A stretch of 64,000 nucleotides of DNA from Hofstenia miamia (taxonomy: Eukaryota; Xenacoelomorpha; Acoela), in NCBI GenBank assembly GCA_004352715.1, contig SCFE01000035.1:539793-603792 (forward strand), in the 5' to 3' direction. Both the position numbers and the translations under genes were made by a program. Shown here piece after piece: positions 58,918-64,000 of this stretch (the stretch's first letter is position 1; each line of letters begins with the position of its first letter). The notes under the pieces were generated by a model. That model ran no database searches, was not told the DNA's origin, and was given only the letters and a program-made list of their open reading frames with translations.

Positions 58918-59148
58918 CTCAGGCCGATTTGGCAAAAATACTTCAGTGGGAAAAAACTAACATGGGACTGATGGTATAAGTGAAAACACTGCGATCACAA
59001 ATTTCAAAATAAAAGTTTTAGTCAAAATAAGGGTCATATAGTCGGACAATGGGAACAGATAGTTTCATGAAAATAACTTGGGAGGTGACTGGGAACAAAT
59101 CCATTCTTACAAAATGGAACCAGTAGAATTCTGACCCAGAGAAGCCTC
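58918..59148 (-). repeat. GGGTTCTG repeat, copy 4
   Basis: Ends gtagaattctgacccagaga, then agcc; reverse complement ggcttctctgggtcagaatt. The interior has gggactgatgg, caatgggaacag and gactgggaac. Most diverged of the four. Confidence 0.5.
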
Positions 59149-59149
59149 A

Positions 59150-60080
59150 ATGAAATTTATACAGTTGCAAAAGCAATTACCCAGAAATGCATTGATGGTT
59201 AGTAATTTGTATAAATTTGTAAAAATGTATTCATTCCAAATGTTCAAATAGGGCAAGTCAATTCAATGTATTATTGTGTCTCATAAAATTAAAATTTTTA
59301 TATACTATAATGAAACATTGTTAGTTATTGATTTTTAAAAGTCCATTAATATTAATTTAGTAGTGGCGATAAATTATGTTGACTGATCCTAGGCATATAT
59401 GGTTGGCGGTTCAATCAGTTTTAAAAAGTGTTTCGCTCAGAGTCAGATTTTTTACAAAATATAGATTTTAAATAGATTTTTTATTATTCTGAATTTTTAG
59501 TGAAATATTATTAACTTTTAGAGGTGTTCTTTTCACACCTATTAAATTTTTATTGTTGGAGGAGTATCAACTTGCTCTAATAGTGGGACACGTTAATATA
59601 ATTTCGATATGTTTATTTTTTCAGACTAACCTTAAAGACAAAACATGTATTTTTAATGTGCATTCGAGCAATGACAAAATATGTAGAATTATGGCACAAG
59701 AAAACCACAAAAGTACATCAATCTAACCTGCCCACCTTCTCCTATTTTGAAACGCAAAATTATACCCCTCCAAATTGTTGTCCAATGTATATAAAATTAA
59801 TAAATAATTAGTGAATTTGAAAATAAGATATTTCTAACATAGTAAGAGGCACTACATGAATATTATAATTATAGTATTTTCAAAAATATAAGAATAATTT
59901 TAAAGGATGAAATTGTTTCATAAATTCACACAAATTTCTTCAGAGACATACATTAAAATTCAATTGCAAAATCAAAAAATTGAAATATTCAGAAGTATTG
60001 TAGAGAATACAAATATTAAATTAAAATTTATTTAAAATGTATAATAAACATCTTGCAATTTTGATTGATATAAATTAACA
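59150..60080. other. Intergenic, nothing recognised
   Basis: AT-rich, no supported frame or repeat ends. Confidence 0.5.
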
Positions 60081-60149
60081 TAATAACCTTTATTTTTGTA
60101 AAATTCATCGAGCTTTGGGAAGTTGAAAATTAGACACTTTAGTGATTTG

Positions 60150-60662
60150 CTATATCCTTAAATAAAAAAGTACAAATACCATAGCACCGTATGCAAACAA
60201 TAGCACAAATATTATAATTCCATTTCGTATATTACTAGAGTTATGAGAAAGTGAGTTCTTCCGTTTCAAGCGTCCACATAACACTTTGAATTCTTTGGCA
60301 GTTTGATTTCCAAAACTTGAAGTAATATTGAAAATATCAATGTACGGATCTTCTTCTTGATATAAAAACAACTTGCATTGATTTTCATAGGTATAAATAA
60401 TGTTGAAGTCATCTTTTTTAGCCTGTATGATATCACTTGCATTGGATGGGAGTCCCTTAAACTCACTAGCACAGATACAATATAAGAATATGTAACAAGG
60501 AACACTTTTGAAATTATTCAAATTTTCTTTGTTTATGGTAATAAATTGGTATTCCAGATTATCAGCGAAAATACATTTAAAAATAAGACATTGAATTACA
60601 TGCTGTAAATATCTTAACATTAGATGCAACCATGTTAAGAAATTCGCAATAGAATTTCCCAC
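60150..60662 (-). CDS. Unknown membrane protein or 3' exon
   Basis: 170-codon minus-strand frame. The N-terminal third is hydrophobic (LRYLQHVIQCLIFKCIFADN; a likely ATG gives MLRYLQHV). The middle has several Cys and three N-glycosylation sequons (NASD, NITS, NQTA), suggesting an extracellular or lumenal region: YENQCKLFLYQEEDPYIDIF. A basic stretch GRLKRKNS precedes a C-terminal membrane helix (NGIIIFVLLFAYGAMVFVLF). A minus-strand AATAAA lies about 55-60 nt past the stop (near 60090). I do not recognise the family. The leftmost frame position starts with GTG, so the true 5' limit or upstream exons are unknown. Composition looks protein-like compared with chance frames nearby. Confidence 0.5.
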   Translation of the reverse strand: MGNSIANFLTWLHLMLRYLQHVIQCLIFKCIFADNLEYQFITINKENLNNFKSVPCYIFLYCICASEFKGLPSNASDIIQAKKDDFNIIYTYENQCKLFLYQEEDPYIDIFNITSSFGNQTAKEFKVLCGRLKRKNSLSHNSSNIRNGIIIFVLLFAYGAMVFVLFYLRI

Positions 60663-60939
60663 AATGAAGTTTCATAGTCAATATGTGATTTTGATTTCTA
60701 AAGTGCAATGAGCGGTTTAAAAGTTGTTTTTTTTTAGTTCTGCGAATGAATGAATAAAGTATACAAAGGACTCAACATTGGGAAAGATATTAAATGATTA
60801 TAGGCTAAAATATAAAGCAGAGAAATATTTTCAAGATATTTAATTTGAAGGGACGTTTGTATTTCAATTTGAAATAACATTTCCGAACTGGACAGCATCT
60901 AAAATTTCTCAGAATGATTTTATATTAATTCTTTATACT

Positions 60940-61112
60940 ATGATATTAATCCTTTTTATAAAAGCAAAAGTAACTGTAAATACTGAAAATAGATTCAATA
61001 AAGGTATTCTAAGTACTGATTTAATAATAATTTTTGACGGCCTCATATTGACTTCACGAACAACTAAGCTATATTGCTTAGCCTCCAATCCCTCCCAGTT
61101 TCAAAAATACAT
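60940..61112 (+). CDS. Candidate first exon with signal-like N-terminus
   Basis: ATG ATA TTA ATC CTT TTT ... reads MILILFIKAKVTVNTENRFN, then DLIIIFDGLILTSRTTKLYC and SNPSQFQKYIP, ending at CCCAG before GTAAAG (about 61113), a strong donor. The short hydrophobic N-terminus could be a signal peptide. No matching next exon was found; the acceptor at 61270 would give an immediate stop. It lies head-to-head with the minus-strand gene at 60662. Confidence 0.25.
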
Positions 61113-61569
61113 TCCCAGGTAAAGTTAATTAACAGATTTTTTTCATATTATCAGAAATGAGGATTAACATGCTTCAAGGAAGAAACTGTTTGCCAAATTT
61201 TTCCAATTAAAATTCTTGAGGTAGATAAAATTACTTTTTAAGCAGTGCGCTCTTACTATTTTCATTGCAGCTGAAAAATTGCATTTTTCCATATTCAAAA
61301 TGATCTACTCAGTGAAAACGATCAACCACAGTTACACATTGTTCTCTCATCCTCTTAAACCTTGGTATCGATTTGTTAACATCATTGACAATAATATTTT
61401 ACCATGGTGCTTTTAGCACAGGCTTGTCATTGCTGATAATGCTCTGGAACGGTTTCGCTCATAGTTGAAAAGCAAATCACAATTTGTATCTATCAAGAGA
61501 TGCAGATCTACAAAATATAATTAATTGATGGATCATTCAAAGCGATGATCCAAACCAATAAACACTTCC

Positions 61570-61720
61570 GCTTAAGATATAGGGTGTCCCAAAAACAGCA
61601 CTTTTACTACCAAAGTTTTATGGTAGACAAAATTAAACAAATTATAAAAATAGCTTGATAATTGCAATGCACATACAAGAGTGGCCCAAATGTAGTTACA
61701 ACCTCCCCTTCTACTTAAAT
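61570..61720. repeat. Possible mariner-type element end
   Basis: gggtgtcccaaaaacagc at 61581-61598 resembles the termini at 32061 and 33634. No matching inverted end was found nearby. 61721-62100 contains only an unsupported 60-codon frame at 61753. Confidence 0.3.
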
Positions 61721-62120
61721 AGTAGAGGACATGTAATCCTTGAATTTAGTAAATGTATACCTCAAAATGCTATAGAAGTCCTGAGTCACAGGTTATTATG
61801 ACCTTCTTTGAAATATGTGAAGTGTATCCCAAAGAAAAAGTTTCCATGTTTCGTCAATGTCTAGGCAAATTGATATCAAGAGAATACGCAAGTTGCCTTA
61901 CAATAGGAACTGCAGACTTCTGCAGCCATTGCTGAACAACTAACTCATTATGGTGCTTGTTTGTGACATCTTCGATTGAAGTCAACTGAAACTACATATT
62001 TTACATTTGAAACGAACTAATAATTCTACACAAGTGTTGCATTACAAAAACTGTAATGTGATCTGATAATATCCAAAGAACTAGGTAATGGTAAAAAATA
62101 TATATTTTAAGTGCCTAAAT

Positions 62121-62420
62121 TTAGCATACCATCGGTAACGAAAGTGAAAAGAAATCCTGAATTAGGCTTCCTTGAGGAATGACTACTTTAACTTCTTCAG
62201 CTTTACTGCAAGTACCTTTGCTTCTTACAACTTGGTTATTTCCCTTCAAGTACGACATCAACCAGTGTGTCAGCCATGATTGATTATCTTCCATCGAACT
62301 GTTCACCATACCCGGCAGCTTATTGTGCAATACGGTATTAAATGTGGAGTCTCATTAATTCAAGCACTTTTTCAGCTATACCTTATACAATATAACATTA
62401 ATCACCATTGTTAATTTTGG
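62121..62420 (-). pseudogene. LINE reverse transcriptase remnant
   Basis: Minus-strand frame: SWLTHWLMSYLKGNNQVVRS, then EEVKVVIPQGSLIQDFFSLS. This matches the RT region in which WLxSYLxxRxQxV precedes GVPQGSVLGPLLF (motif B), here decayed to VIPQGSLIQDFF. Jockey/I/CR1-type. No other parts of the element were recognised. Confidence 0.6.
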
Positions 62421-63810
62421 TATGTATAATCTCAGTGTTGATAGAAGAATGAGGTGGTCAACGGTTTGCCTTTAAAAATATTTAGCGTTCTTTCAAAGTC
62501 TCTGAAACTAATTTGCTCACCTCAATAAGTGCTTGAACCAGATTGCAGGTACGTGCACTCATCACAATTCATAAGTTTTTGGATTATCATATGGGAACTG
62601 ATAATGTATATTCAAATTCATGAATCTACAAATTTGCAGTGCAGGATTACAGTTACACCTTAATACATTTTTAGAAAGTGCTTCTAATTTATTCAGAACA
62701 AGCACAGTTCGCATTCACAAACGGTAGGAAACATCTGGATGATTTTCCTCAAAGAACATTTTTAAATTTAGAAATACATCATGAGATTTTTTTATTTTTT
62801 GGGAGATGGCGAATTCAATTTAAGTGTGTTCTTCCCAATAAACATTAATTCAAATTGTTTGGAACAGCGGCTTAGGAAATACCAACTACTTTGTCCCATT
62901 GAAAATTTTTTTGTTTGAGCATAATTGAGCTCCATTCGCATTTAAAATAAAAAATATGCTTGTTTAAATGAATAAACATTTGCAAAATATTTATTTTAGT
63001 CAAGTACTGGTTCTAAAAAAAATTTCTGATATAGATGAATAGTTATGTCCTAATTTAAAAAAAATCATTGTTTTCATTGTAACATTTGAATGAAGGGGTT
63101 CCTGCAAAAATGGAACTAGAAAACAATGTATTGATAACAAATCATAACATAATTTAAAAGCAATGTATTTCATAAAGTGACGGTCCCTTGGAAAACGTGT
63201 ATTTTGTTTCGCTACCAGGTTGTATTTAGTAATCCTTGATATATACATATATATCTATTGAAAATATCATGTATCTATTGCAACGCTTTTACTAATTTCA
63301 GAGTAATTGTAATGCTTTAATTAATATATTTCTTTCCTTTAATAGCACAATATATATTATGTCGAATCAATTCCTGTATGAATAAAATAAACAATAACTT
63401 TTGCAATTAAACCCACAGTTCATCCGCCCATTAATTAGTGAAAAATAAAGCAATGACCACCTTTCTGCAAAACATGTGCAATTATTTTATGCTATGTGGA
63501 CTTCGATTATATTAAATCGGGAAGCACTATTCATGTTTGGTTTCATAACTTGAGACATTCGCATTATGTTGCCATTTATTTGAGAGAGATCTGAATGCAA
63601 ATTTTAAATCTGGTTTCAAAATATCGCAATGAATTTCCAATATATCACTTGCAAAAATTACCGGAAGTACATCTTTCTATTTTTTTTAAATATATTTTTT
63701 ATTTAATCCCATATAATGTAAAATAAGGCTGAAAAATCTGAAGGATGAGTTGAAATGAACAAATACTTTTTCTTTTACTCAATAGGTGTAAAACATTTTA
63801 ATGTTATTTT
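62421..63810. other. Intergenic, nothing recognised
   Basis: AT-rich. The minus-strand frame 63000-63248 has no motif. Confidence 0.5.
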
Positions 63811-63812
63811 AG

Positions 63813-64000
63813 GAACCATAAGGGCAATGCCTAAATCGTCCCAAAGAGTACCTCCACGCCGTAGTTCCTGGGTAATGCTAACACTCAGTGGGCGCGTCGG
63901 TGTGCGGAATCCCAAACCTACATCAGACCTTAAAACCAGGGCACAGAAGTTGCCACCATATGTACTTTATACATATGGGGGGGACGGCGACATATTGGAA
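63813..64000 (+). other. GC-richer open stretch at window end, possible partial exon
   Basis: After an acceptor-like TTATTTTAG the plus strand is open to the last base: TIRAMPKSSQRVPPRRSSWV, MLTLSGRVGVRNPKPTSDLK, TRAQKLPPYVLYTYGGDGDI. Composition jumps to about 50% G+C. No domain recognised. It could equally be a SINE or other repeat. It contains the palindrome ccatatgtactttatacata/tgg (63956-63978). Confidence 0.25.

Overview
The window is AT-rich (about 70% A+T by eye), uses the standard code, and has GT-AG introns, long (AT)n tracts and very many degenerate transposable elements. It is animal nuclear DNA, probably from an invertebrate. The Rab gene and the mix of elements (piggyBac, Tc1/mariner, hAT, Penelope-like, APE-type LINEs) fit a cnidarian or another invertebrate; I cannot name the species. 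Isolated single N's with a repeated copy on each side show draft-assembly joins.

Layout. 0-11.4 kb: a LINE remnant, a complete but broken piggyBac element between TTAA sites (2480-5355), a 415-bp TA-flanked MITE (6291-6705), a LINE-like 3' remnant, a Penelope-like fragment with a GIY-YIG domain between inverted repeats (about 9.2-10.2 kb), and a LINE 3' end. 11.4-19.4 kb: a three-level nest. A minus-strand reverse-transcriptase element (here 'Z') is split by a plus-strand LINE ('Y', 12.55-17.39 kb), and Y is split by a minus-strand LINE ('X', 15.4-16.55 kb). 20-29.5 kb: more Z-like and X-family fragments, several without the reverse-transcriptase core. 32-33.1 kb: a mariner-like element with long inverted arms and a 187-bp solo LTR inserted in one arm. 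35.3-37.2 kb: a broken mobile-element protein with QSDN and HGKG motifs.

The one host gene I identify with confidence lies on the plus strand from about 39.5 to 57.3 kb. It is a RASEF-type large Rab: a long coiled coil, a Ser/Thr-rich linker and a C-terminal Rab GTPase ending in CCR. Five exons join in frame (564+422+289+202+275 nt = 583 codons plus stop), with a poly(A) signal at 57281. Upstream exons, possibly encoding EF hands, may be missing. Its introns hold a Tc1 fragment, a hAT-type MITE with 8-bp target duplications, and three dispersed repeat families. A symmetric 132-nt exon-like block at 47280 keeps frame but brings in stop codons, so it could be a poison exon.

59-64 kb: a possible C-terminal-anchored membrane protein on the minus strand (60150-60662), an isolated first-exon candidate, an RT remnant and an open stretch running off the end. 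Introns, intergenic DNA and gaps are described below; most hold nothing I can identify.
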